A stretch of DNA of 64,000 nt from an uncultured Eubacteriales bacterium. GTDB lineage: Bacteria > Bacillota > Clostridia > Lachnospirales > Lachnospiraceae. Within the stretch, counting starts at the first letter, position 1; every line of letters starts with the position of its first letter. The notes below the pieces were generated by a model, which was not told where the DNA came from, did not search any database, and saw only the letters and a program-made list of their open reading frames with translations. The translations under genes and the position numbers were made by a program. The stretch lies in contig CATOIK010000001.1 in assembly GCA_951800645.1 (NCBI GenBank), positions 248,001 through 312,000 on the forward strand, in the 5' to 3' direction. Shown here in pieces: positions 25,752 to 34,876 of this stretch.

Positions 25752-28700
25752 TTAACAGGAAATTGCCTGTCCAAAGGTCACAGAATATATCAATTTTTCC
25801 TTCACTTTCTTTCCTGTCATCTGAGTCAGAGCCCGCTCATAGTAATCCAGTTGGGTCTTGTAATGGTTTACCAAAGCTTCCGGACGGCTTACCCGGTCTG
25901 TCTTGTAATCCATGATTACCAGACCGTCTTCCTCCTCAAAGTAAGCGTCGATAATACCCTGGATCACCACCAGCTCATCCGAATCTCCGGCGCCCATCTC
26001 CCTGGCCGGTATCCCCATTACAAACTGCTGCTCCTTGTAAAGCCGTCCCTCTGCCTCTGCACGGGTCATCCGTCTTCCCAGGTCTGAGGTAAGAAAGGCC
26101 CAAATCTGTCCGCAGTCCAGCAGCTCATAACTTTCTCTGGTAAACTGATTCCTGGACACCATCTGTTCCAGACAGGCTTCCACATCTTCCTTATCTTTCA
26201 TCTGTCCAAAGGGCAAAAGCTCCATGGCCCGGTGGAAAGCAGTACCCCTGGCTGTGCCGCTGCCTCCGTCTGCAGGAGGAACCTCTGGCCGCCAGGTTTC
26301 CCGGCTGACGCTTAAAGGCCTGGCTCTGTCTCCATCCTCTCCCAGAGGCCCCTGCATCTGCTCGCTTTCCGCCTCGTCCGTCAACTGTCCCTGCTTTTTC
26401 AGCTCAGACACCGACATCTTGGTGTGGAGCCCGATGTCTGCCTGATGAGGATAGCTGTAATCCAGCCCCTGCACCAAAGCTTTCTGGTAAGCTTCATCAA
26501 ACGATGCAGACCGGTCCAGATGTTCCAGGTAAGATCTGGCAGCCTGAGCCGTTACCTGCCGCTTCATCTCTCTGCCAACCAGCTCCGTTAAAGGCACCTG
26601 GGTAAATTTGATGCCGACCGGCCGCCCCCCAAGGCACATAAACATCCAGTCTAAATAAGAACCGGCGCCTGCCAGAACCGTATAGGGGATCTGATCCCCC
26701 CTTACAGGCGTCTGACGATACTTTTCCATGGTATTTTCCAGGTACTTGTCGGTGCCGGTCATAATCAGTTGTTCTCTGGCCCTGGTCATGGCAACATATA
26801 AAATTCGCAGCTCCTCTCCCAAATTGTCCAGCTCCATCTTGCGGCGCAGTACATTCTTTTTCAGGGTAGTAGCCTTTACCCGATGCTCCAAATCCAGATA
26901 ATCCGTTGCGATGCCCAGCTCCGGGTCAATCAACAGCTTGCTGTAAACATCCTGCTTGTTGAATTTCTTTCCCATTCCAGCCAGAAACACAATAGGGAAC
27001 TCCAGACCCTTGCTCTTGTGGATACTCATAATCCGCACCGTATTGTCTTCTTCTCCGGAGGTGGCTGCCTCACCGAAATCCGTGTGATATTTCTTCAGAT
27101 TTTCAATGTACCGCACAAAGTGGAACAGTCCCTTGTAGCTGGTCCGCTCGTACTCCACCGCCTTCTCCACCAGCATATCCAGATTTGCCTTTCTTGTCTC
27201 TCCCGCAGGCATGGCCGATACCAGATGGTAGTAACCGGTCTCCTCGTAAATCTGATAAATCAGCTGATGGATGGGAAGATAGAGGCTTCGGCTGCGGAAG
27301 GATTCCATCAATGTAAAAAACCGCCGAAGCTTCCAAAAAAGCTCCCCTTCCGGCTTTTCCGAATCTTCTGCATCTTCTAAATTTTGATTCCGGCTTAGAT
27401 ACAGCTCCATAGCTCCATAAATCCCTCGGTTCTGGCCCTTATCCGCTTCCCCCCGATACCAGCCCATCAGCCGTGCCAGTTCTTCGTCTGTCAGACCTCC
27501 AATCCAGGATTTTAAGGAAGCTGCCAGCGGAATGTCCTGCATAGGGTTGTCAATCACAGCCAGAAAGCTTAAGACTGTCCCCACTTCCAGCGTATTGAAG
27601 TATCCGGTTCTGGACTCTGCGTAGGCCGGAATCCCTTCATTCATCAGAACTTCCATAAAGGCCTCCGTCCATCCGCTGGTGCTGCGAAGAAGAATTACTA
27701 TATCCCGGTACTGGGCAGGCCGGTAGTCTCCCGCCTTTTTATCCCACACCATCATGCCGCAGGATGGGTCTGTTATCTGCCGGATTCTGGAGACAATCAT
27801 CTTGGCCTCAATCTCTCTGGCTGTAAAATCTGCTGCGTCTGCATCCAGGTTATCCAGCGCCCCGCCAGTGTCTGCCGCCAGAAGTTCCGGAATCCCGGCA
27901 AGATGGCGGCCCTTTAACTCCTCATCTGACAATCGGGCATACTCTGCTCCCGGATACAGCGCCGCTTCTTTTGTATAGCGGATATTTCCCAGATTTTCTG
28001 TCATAATCTGGTAGAACACATCGTTTACTCCGGAAAGTACCTCCGGGCGGCTTCGGAAATTCTGATGCAGCTCAATTTTCTTTTCCCCGCTCTCCCCCTT
28101 GTCATAAGGCTCATAGGTTTCATATTTTTCCAGAAACAGCTCCGGACGGGCCAGACGAAATTTGTAAATGCTCTGCTTTACATCTCCCACCATAAACACA
28201 TTATTCTGGCCAAACCGCTCCCTGGAAACTGCATGAAGCAATGCTTCCTGCACCAGGTTGCTGTCCTGATACTCGTCTACCAGCACCTCTGCAAACTGGC
28301 GGGAAAGCTCGTTTGCCGCCTCCGTGTAAACGGTTCTCCCATCCTCAAACCGGATCAATACCTTTAAGGCCTGGTGTTCCAGGTCGTTAAAATCCACCAG
28401 GTTCCGATCCCTTTTCTTTTCCTGGAACCGCCTATCAAAAGCCTCTGCCAAATCCAGAAGAACCGCCGCGGACTCTCCGGTGCCTTCCATGTCCTGAAGC
28501 AGCTCTTTAGGGGGCGCATAACAGTAAAGCTCCTGTATTTTCGCCACTGCCTTTTTCATCCTGTCCCGGTATCCAGTCACATAGGATTTCCGCACCGGAT
28601 CCACCTCCTTGCTGCGGACGGTAGCCAGCCGTTCCCAGGAAATGGAGGTCAGCCGCTTATAAAGTTCTTCAAAATCCTCCGCTGCCTCTGCATGCTTAAG

Positions 28701-29468
28701 CTGCCCCACATCGTTTGCAAACATAGGCTCATAGGCACATAAATATTCGTCCTCCCGGCACAGAGAAAGGCTTTCCTCCATTTGCTCCCTAAGCTCCTTA
28801 AGCTGCAGCCGGGCATCCTTTAAAAGAAACTGCATCCACCGGGTTTCCTGGAATTGCTCCCTGGCTTCCAGCTCCCGTCTGCACTGGGCAATCCACTGGT
28901 CCGGATAAGGATTGCTCTGGGAAAACTGATACACCTTAAGAATATATTCCTCAATCCCTGCATCGCTTTTGCCCTGGCCGAAGATTTCCACAAACCGTTC
29001 AAACCGCGCTCCCCACTCTGCGTAGGCGTCCTCTAAAAGCTCCGCCATCACATCCTGGCGCAAAAGCATCAGCTCTCCCTCGTCTCCAATCCGGAAAGAC
29101 GGGTCTAAATCCAGCAGATTAAAATGCTCCCGGATTACATTAAGGCAAAAGCTGTCAATGGTGGTAATCTGGGCATGATGAACCAGAGCCGACTGAATCT
29201 GCAGATGCTCATTGTCCGGCTCCTTTAAAAGCCTGGCCTCAATGGCAGCGCCAATCCGCTCCCGCATCTCCGCAGCCGCTGCATTAGTAAAGGTCATTAC
29301 CAGCAGCTTATCAATGTCCAGAGGATGCTCTCCCTCTGTCACCATGCGGATGATACGCTCTACCAAAACCGCCGTTTTTCCGCTTCCTGCAGCAGCGCTG
29401 ACTAAAAGATTGGTTCCCCGGCTTTCAATTACCTGCTGCTGCCTGTCGGTCCATTTTACTGTTGACAT
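25752..29468 (-). CDS. addA: AddA subunit of the AddAB helicase-nuclease
   Basis: This 1238-residue UvrD-type helicase fused to a RecB-family nuclease processes double-strand breaks to Chi-like sites for RecA loading. Visible motifs are Walker A AAAGSGKTAVLVERI near the N-terminus, VDEYQDSNLVQEAL (motif II), RIMSIHKSKGLEFP and YVAMTRAREQL in the helicase, and the nuclease core GIIDAYFEEEDGLVIMDYKTD near the C-terminus. The ATG at 29468 has GGGAGG 5 bases upstream. The start overlaps the addB stop by 13 bases, the conserved addB-addA order of Firmicutes. Confidence 0.96.
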   Translation of the reverse strand: MSTVKWTDRQQQVIESRGTNLLVSAAAGSGKTAVLVERIIRMVTEGEHPLDIDKLLVMTFTNAAAAEMRERIGAAIEARLLKEPDNEHLQIQSALVHHAQITTIDSFCLNVIREHFNLLDLDPSFRIGDEGELMLLRQDVMAELLEDAYAEWGARFERFVEIFGQGKSDAGIEEYILKVYQFSQSNPYPDQWIAQCRRELEAREQFQETRWMQFLLKDARLQLKELREQMEESLSLCREDEYLCAYEPMFANDVGQLKHAEAAEDFEELYKRLTSISWERLATVRSKEVDPVRKSYVTGYRDRMKKAVAKIQELYCYAPPKELLQDMEGTGESAAVLLDLAEAFDRRFQEKKRDRNLVDFNDLEHQALKVLIRFEDGRTVYTEAANELSRQFAEVLVDEYQDSNLVQEALLHAVSRERFGQNNVFMVGDVKQSIYKFRLARPELFLEKYETYEPYDKGESGEKKIELHQNFRSRPEVLSGVNDVFYQIMTENLGNIRYTKEAALYPGAEYARLSDEELKGRHLAGIPELLAADTGGALDNLDADAADFTAREIEAKMIVSRIRQITDPSCGMMVWDKKAGDYRPAQYRDIVILLRSTSGWTEAFMEVLMNEGIPAYAESRTGYFNTLEVGTVLSFLAVIDNPMQDIPLAASLKSWIGGLTDEELARLMGWYRGEADKGQNRGIYGAMELYLSRNQNLEDAEDSEKPEGELFWKLRRFFTLMESFRSRSLYLPIHQLIYQIYEETGYYHLVSAMPAGETRKANLDMLVEKAVEYERTSYKGLFHFVRYIENLKKYHTDFGEAATSGEEDNTVRIMSIHKSKGLEFPIVFLAGMGKKFNKQDVYSKLLIDPELGIATDYLDLEHRVKATTLKKNVLRRKMELDNLGEELRILYVAMTRAREQLIMTGTDKYLENTMEKYRQTPVRGDQIPYTVLAGAGSYLDWMFMCLGGRPVGIKFTQVPLTELVGREMKRQVTAQAARSYLEHLDRSASFDEAYQKALVQGLDYSYPHQADIGLHTKMSVSELKKQGQLTDEAESEQMQGPLGEDGDRARPLSVSRETWRPEVPPADGGSGTARGTAFHRAMELLPFGQMKDKEDVEACLEQMVSRNQFTRESYELLDCGQIWAFLTSDLGRRMTRAEAEGRLYKEQQFVMGIPAREMGAGDSDELVVIQGIIDAYFEEEDGLVIMDYKTDRVSRPEALVNHYKTQLDYYERALTQMTGKKVKEKLIYSVTFGQAISC

Positions 29469-32400
29469 ATTTCCTCCCAGATTTCCTCTGACTTTTTGTT
29501 TTTCCACCGTTTAAACCCAAAGCCGGAAGTCTTTTTATCAAATCCGCACACTGCATGGTAAGGGCAGTAATCGCAGGCTGTCCTGGCTCCGTTTTTATAT
29601 GGCTCTGCCCCGATCTCTCCGTCCAGGATTTCCCGGCCTGCTGCCTTTAATTTCTCATGGACAAACTGCCGCAGCACCTCAAACCGGTCTCTGCTTGCTA
29701 CGGAAGACCTGCCGTCCTGCACCGCTCCGTCCTTTAACACCACCGGTATGATGTCTGATTCCTTCACAATGCTGTTGTCCAGATGGCGAATCACTTCCAG
29801 CTCACTGTTGATCAGACCGTTCATCTTCAGCTTTTTTAAAATCTCCTGGTCGATGGTTTCCGGATTCGGCTCTCCTGCCTTAGACGCAAAGGGGTCTGCA
29901 ATGTTGTAATACAGAATTCCTGCAGGCACCACATCCCGGTCCGGAAAGCTGCGCCTGGTCATCTCCAGCACAGCGTCCATGTAAACCACCAACTGCAGCT
30001 GAAGGCCGTAGTACAAGGCCAGCAAATCAAAGGAGGTGCTGCCGGATTTATAATCGATAATCTTCACATACACCTGCTCTCCGTCCTGACACAGATCCAG
30101 ACGGTCAATCCGCCCCCGCAGATGAAGGGCTTCCTCCTCAGACAGGGCAATTTTCATAGCGTCTAAATCGTCTGCCGCTGAAAAAGACACCTCAAATCCG
30201 GCAGGCACAAAATCCCCCTTTAAGAGCTGCTGCTGCAGGGCCCATACGGTCCGCTGGGTAATCTGCTCTACCCGCCGGGCCAGATAAGCATTGCGGGAAG
30301 AACTGCCTAAAATGGCAGCGCCGTACTCCGCCGTCACTTCCTCCACACAGCGGTGAACCAGACCGGTTCTGTCATCCTCCGAAAGCGTTCTCCAGTCCAG
30401 CCCCTGCTCCTTCACGATCTGGAAGCATTTATCAATAGAGTCATGAAACAAATTTCCAATATCCGACGCTGCCAGTTCATACCGCTTCCGCTCCAAAAGC
30501 TCCAGGCCGTACCGCAGAAAATGGCCGTAAGCGCAGGCTGCGTACTGCTCCAGTCTGGTAACACTTCCGCTTACGATATTGCCGTAAAGGGCGTTTGCCA
30601 CTGCATGGCCGATCCCTTTCTTTTCATAGGTGTAAAAGGCGGCGTCCAGCAGCTTTTTCGCCTCTTTCTTATAGTCCTCTGACTGAGAAAACCACCGAAA
30701 CAGTTCCAAAAATTCTCCTTCTGCCTGCTCATCCAAATCACCGTCCCGGAAACGGCGCAAGCCGTCTGTTAAACAGACCCTGGCTTCTTCTATAGAGTAG
30801 ATCTGCCGGCTTTCTGCTGCCTGGTCCGCTTCCCTGCACACCAGAGCCGGAAACATTTTCTGCAGCTCTCCCACAAGGAATGAGGGCCTCCGCCCTTTTC
30901 CGTCTCCTCCTACAGTAGCGTAGGAAAGTATCAGCTTCTGGGACGGCTTTGTCATCATCAGATATAAATAAAACCGCTGGCGGAAGCTGTCTTCCCTGGC
31001 TGTAGGCGCCAGCTCCATATCCTGCTCTGCAAAAAACTCTCGCTCCCGGTCTGATAAAAGGCTCCCCGTCTCCTTTCTGGAGGGAACGATGCCGTCGTTG
31101 ACACCTACAAAAAACAGCACCTTCACATGCGCCAGCCTTGTTCTGGTAATATCACCCACAACCACCCGGTCTACAGATGCAGGGATCGCCCCTACGGAGA
31201 TTTCTCCGAATCCGGCGTCCAGAATTTCCATAAAAGATTTCCGGCTTATGGCTTCCTCTCCCAAAAGCTCCTCTAACCGGCCTAACAGTTCTTCTACCAG
31301 CCGATACACCTGGCCATATTCCCTTGCCAGCCGGTACTCCTTCCTGGCCATAAAATAGTCCTGCCACATGGAAAGCTGTTCCTCCGCCCGGCAGGAAATC
31401 AGCAGCTCCCTCACTGCCTCCACCATAACTTTTATGGTTCCGTCACCTTCCCGGAACCTGTCCTGCATGGCAAAGAGAGGCGCCATTACCTCATCCTTAA
31501 ACTGATTTAACTCCGCCAGATTTATATTCCCAGCACCTCTGTAAGTCCGCTCCCAGGTTTCCCGAAAGCGCTTCCCTCCCCGGATTCCCAAAGCCAGCAC
31601 ATAGTTTTCCATCCGGTCTGTCAGTTCCCGCTTCTCTGTTGCCAGACCGCAGCGCAGATACCGGAACACCGCCTCATAGTCAAAATCCCGCCGCACGGCG
31701 TCTAATGCTGAACGAATCAGCTCCACCATGGGATTGTCCATAATGGTCTTTTTATCGTCCATAAAATAGGGAATGTGATTTAACTCAAACTGATGGGCTA
31801 TCTCCTTGCTGTAACCGGCCAGATCCCCGGTAATTACCGCCATATCCCGGTAACGAAGCTTATGTGTTCTCATAAGCTCTCCCATCCGATGAATAACCTG
31901 ACTGATCTCTGCGGAAGGACTGACGGCCTTAAAAAGCTCCAGACTGTTTTTATTTTCCCCGCTGTAGGTTTTTCCCAGGTAGCGGAATAAATTCTGCTCC
32001 AAAAAAGCCAGCTCCGGGCTTTCTAAAAACCTGGGGCCTGGGCTTTCAAGCACCACATTTTTCAACTGCTTTACCTGATTTTTCTCTGCCAGCCCAGTTA
32101 AACGGCGAACCATCTGCCCACTCATATAAAACAGGTTATGAATCCCCATGGGCTTCATCAGATCCATGGATGGCTCTGCAGTTACGGTCACTGCCACCTG
32201 CTTTGCATAGACCATAAAAAGCTCTGCCAGCCGGTACTGTACCGGGGTAAAACCGGTGTAGCCGTCTAAAACCACCACGCTGTTTTTTAAAAGCTCTGAC
32301 CTGGGCAGTACCCTGCAAAGCACATCCAGCACTTCCTCAGTTGTGATGTAATGATTGGAAAGATAGTCCTTAAAGGCCTCAAATACCAAGGCAAAATCCT

Positions 32401-32866
32401 CCAGCTTCTGACGAAGAAGGGGCGTCCTTGCCTTTTCTGCCATCTCTCTTAACATTTCCGGGCTGACGCCGTACTGGTAAAACTCCGACAGCATGGATTT
32501 TAACTGATTGACAAACCCAGTCTGGTTTAAATGCCCCCGAAACAGCACCAGTTCACGGCCCTTCTGGGCCGCTACCTTTCTAAGCACCATGGATTTTCCC
32601 ATATCGTCCAGCACTGCCAGATTTTCCACTGCCAGCTCCTCAAAAATCCGGTAAGCCAGCCGGTTAAAGCTGACAATGTCAATGTTCATGGTGCCGTGTC
32701 TGGGATGGCGTGTAACAATATCTTTCTGGGCCTGCATGGTAAACTGCTCCGGCACAATCACAAAATACTGCTGCCCGGGACACTCCATAGAAGCGCGGAT
32801 CACCGCATCATATAAATATGTGGTCTTCCCGGAACCGGAACCACCTATAATCAACTGCAGGGACAT
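29456..32866 (-). CDS. addB: AddB subunit of the AddAB helicase-nuclease
   Basis: This 1136-residue partner of AddA starts with IIGGSGSGKTTYLYD, the degenerate Walker A site of AddB. It ends with a RecB-type nuclease domain (VKIIDYKSG) and the four-cysteine iron-sulfur staple: one Cys in EQYAACAYGHFL and three in TACDYCPYHAVCG. AddB holds the Chi-recognition site in Bacillus. AGGAG lies 8 bases before the ATG. It is the first gene of the addBA operon; the 176 bases upstream hold no obvious consensus promoter. Confidence 0.96.
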   Translation of the reverse strand: MSLQLIIGGSGSGKTTYLYDAVIRASMECPGQQYFVIVPEQFTMQAQKDIVTRHPRHGTMNIDIVSFNRLAYRIFEELAVENLAVLDDMGKSMVLRKVAAQKGRELVLFRGHLNQTGFVNQLKSMLSEFYQYGVSPEMLREMAEKARTPLLRQKLEDFALVFEAFKDYLSNHYITTEEVLDVLCRVLPRSELLKNSVVVLDGYTGFTPVQYRLAELFMVYAKQVAVTVTAEPSMDLMKPMGIHNLFYMSGQMVRRLTGLAEKNQVKQLKNVVLESPGPRFLESPELAFLEQNLFRYLGKTYSGENKNSLELFKAVSPSAEISQVIHRMGELMRTHKLRYRDMAVITGDLAGYSKEIAHQFELNHIPYFMDDKKTIMDNPMVELIRSALDAVRRDFDYEAVFRYLRCGLATEKRELTDRMENYVLALGIRGGKRFRETWERTYRGAGNINLAELNQFKDEVMAPLFAMQDRFREGDGTIKVMVEAVRELLISCRAEEQLSMWQDYFMARKEYRLAREYGQVYRLVEELLGRLEELLGEEAISRKSFMEILDAGFGEISVGAIPASVDRVVVGDITRTRLAHVKVLFFVGVNDGIVPSRKETGSLLSDREREFFAEQDMELAPTAREDSFRQRFYLYLMMTKPSQKLILSYATVGGDGKGRRPSFLVGELQKMFPALVCREADQAAESRQIYSIEEARVCLTDGLRRFRDGDLDEQAEGEFLELFRWFSQSEDYKKEAKKLLDAAFYTYEKKGIGHAVANALYGNIVSGSVTRLEQYAACAYGHFLRYGLELLERKRYELAASDIGNLFHDSIDKCFQIVKEQGLDWRTLSEDDRTGLVHRCVEEVTAEYGAAILGSSSRNAYLARRVEQITQRTVWALQQQLLKGDFVPAGFEVSFSAADDLDAMKIALSEEEALHLRGRIDRLDLCQDGEQVYVKIIDYKSGSTSFDLLALYYGLQLQLVVYMDAVLEMTRRSFPDRDVVPAGILYYNIADPFASKAGEPNPETIDQEILKKLKMNGLINSELEVIRHLDNSIVKESDIIPVVLKDGAVQDGRSSVASRDRFEVLRQFVHEKLKAAGREILDGEIGAEPYKNGARTACDYCPYHAVCGFDKKTSGFGFKRWKNKKSEEIWEEICQQ

Positions 32867-33042
32867 ACATGCTGCTCCTTCCTTTGCCTGAGGATGCTGC
32901 AGACTGCAGGCAGCCTATTTCTGCCGCCACATGCTCGTCCATCCTCTTTGTAAAAAGTATATCACACTTTCCACCTGAAATCCACGGCATATCCGCCCGC
33001 CTGACCGAATACACTGTATCAAACAATTCCGGAGGCCTCTCC

Positions 33043-33480
33043 ATGAGTTCCAAAACAAAAATCGTTGTACTGCGCATGAAAGAGATTATATACACGGCCA
33101 TCTTTGTAGGCTTCGGCATCTTGCTGATACTGCTGCTTTTTATTATGTTCCGCCCAAAAGAGGAAGGGCTGGCTGCCTCAGCCGACGCCGCCCGCTACAT
33201 CCCCGGCATCTACTCTGCCTCCCTTACCTTAGGCACCCAGGAAGTCAATGTAGAAGTGGCGGTGGACTCTGACAAGATCACCTCCATTTCCATGGTTCCC
33301 TTAAGCGATGCAGTAGCCACCATGTACCCTCTCGTCCAGCCATCCCTTGACAGTCTGACGAAACAGATCTGTACCACCCAATCCTTTGAAAATCTTACAT
33401 ATTCCGAGGATACCCGCTACACTTCCCAGGTGCTTTTAAAGGCCATTGAAACGGCGGTGGAAAAAGCGAAGATAAAATAA
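33043..33480 (+). CDS. Membrane-anchored FMN-binding-domain-like protein
   Basis: The 145-residue protein has one N-terminal membrane segment (about residues 16-36, TAIFVGFGILLILLLFIMF) and an outside domain reading YIPGIYSASLTLGTQEVNVEVAVDSDKITSI ... TRYTSQVLLKAIETAVEKAK when followed in short pieces. This resembles the extracytoplasmic FMN-binding domain of RnfG/NqrC, but the SGAT flavinylation motif is replaced by TRYTS, so covalent flavin attachment is uncertain. The start at 33043 has GGAGG 7 bases upstream; the frame is open further upstream to 32869 without a better site. It diverges from addB. Confidence 0.65.
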   Translation: MSSKTKIVVLRMKEIIYTAIFVGFGILLILLLFIMFRPKEEGLAASADAARYIPGIYSASLTLGTQEVNVEVAVDSDKITSISMVPLSDAVATMYPLVQPSLDSLTKQICTTQSFENLTYSEDTRYTSQVLLKAIETAVEKAKIK

Positions 33481-33495
33481 AACTTCTGAAAAAAG

Positions 33496-33536
33496 CAGAA
33501 GCCCTGCAGGCTTGCTCGTCTGCAGGGCTTACTGTT
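33496..33536. terminator. Hairpin terminator between the FMN-binding-like gene and the kinase remnant
   Basis: Arms AAGCCCTGCAG (33499-33509) and CTGCAGGGCTT (33520-33530) are perfect complements. On the minus strand a T6 run follows within 6 bases; on the plus strand the T content is weaker. It lies just beyond the truncated 3' end of the histidine kinase. Confidence 0.55.
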
Positions 33537-33543
33537 ATTCCTT

Positions 33544-34805
33544 CTAAATTTTTACAGCCACCGTTCCGCCGTTTTCCCGCTTTAAGATTCCATGCTTGAT
33601 ACTGTTTTCAATCAAAGGCTGAAGGGTAAAGGGCGGAATGTGGTACTGATCCAGATCTACATCGGCCCGCAGAACATACTGGAGCCGGTCTCCAAATCGC
33701 TGCTTCTCAATAAATATGTAATTTTTAATGACCGTCAGTTCCTGGGACAAATTCACAAACTCTGCGCTGTTATCCAGATTATAGCGAAAAATTCTGGCAA
33801 GGCAGAGAATCAATTCGTGTGTGACGGATGCCTTTTCCATATGCGTCATACCGGAAATCACATTCAAGGTATTAAACAGGAAATGGGGATTGATCTGGGA
33901 CGACAGATAAGAAAAGCGGGCCTGCTCCATCAGGCGTTCGCTATTGGTTATGCGGATTTCCTGCTCATGAAGCGCCTCGCTGAGCCGCTGCTTTTCCTTC
34001 AACTCGCTGATGATCAGCTTCATCCTCTTTTTTAACCGGTTAAATGCCTGGTTTAAATATCCCACCTCATTCAGCGCCTGAACCGGAAGATCCGGAATGT
34101 CAAACTGCTCCTCCTCAATCTTCTTGGCCGCAGAGGAAAGATCCTTAATAGGGTTAAGCAGGTTCTCATTCACAAATGAGCCAAACACCGCCGAAATTAC
34201 CACCACCCCGATCATCAGATTAACGGATAAGGAGCGGCTGGCAGTAATGTCCTGTGCAACCCCGTGATAAATATCAAAGCCGTAGTTTAAACTGTTTTGG
34301 AGCAGTTCCCGGTTTTTCTCATCGATCAGGCCGGAAACCTGGTATACCTTCTCCATCTGTTCTGCGTCCTGGCCTATCGGCTCCCAGATAATGTGACTGT
34401 AGGTGTCATACAGATTTTTGATAGACTGAACCAGAAGATAATCGGACAGCGGCAGATTCTGAGCCTCCTGAATCATATCTTTCAAAAGATTCCTCACCAG
34501 GATGTCATTGCCCATATAATCGCTCCAGTTACCCTCGGTCTTGTCGTTTAAATACCGTTCATAAAGGATTATGTCATTGGAATAAGCCATCATAAAACGA
34601 TTGATGGTATAATACTGGGTCAGAACCTTATCAAAGCTTTCCTCATAGGTTTTTCCCGGTAAATGGAATAAATATTGGACAAAAGAAACAGGGATACCAT
34701 TAAGCCCAGAAACAAAAGCACCTTTGTTTTCACGGACAAATTTTTTTCCTTCATCCTGATGTTGTACCACAGCTCTGCTGCAGAAATCTGTCTGCTTTCT
34801 CCCAT
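33544..34805 (-). pseudogene. Broken LytS/YesM-type sensor histidine kinase
   Basis: Two frames together make one kinase. From ATG 34805 (AGGA 7 bases upstream) the first frame encodes MGESRQISAAELWYNI and a membrane helix (VLLFLGLMVSLFLLSNIY), then breaks at an AAAAA run near 34651-34660. One extra base would continue it as TYEESFDKVLTQYY in the next frame. That frame carries a sensor region, a second membrane helix, a HAMP-like linker, a coiled coil and the His box SSQINPHFLFNTLNVISG. It stops at GGTVAVKI just after the N box (PLIENSIKHGI), so the G1/G2 ATP-binding boxes are missing. No partner response regulator is adjacent. The frameshift could be a sequencing error, but the 3' truncation is not explained that way. 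Confidence 0.8.
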
Positions 34806-34840
34806 GCCCTGTTCCTTCCCTTCTTTTCTTTCCATTTCAA

Positions 34841-34873
34841 AAACCCGGTGCCAGATATTACTCTGGCACCAGG
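34841..34873 (-). terminator. Intrinsic terminator of ftsH
   Basis: Arms GGTGCCAGA and TCTGGCACC with a 6-base loop, followed on the minus strand by GGGTTTTTG, starting a few bases past the ftsH stop codon. Confidence 0.7.
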
Positions 34874-34876
34874 TTC

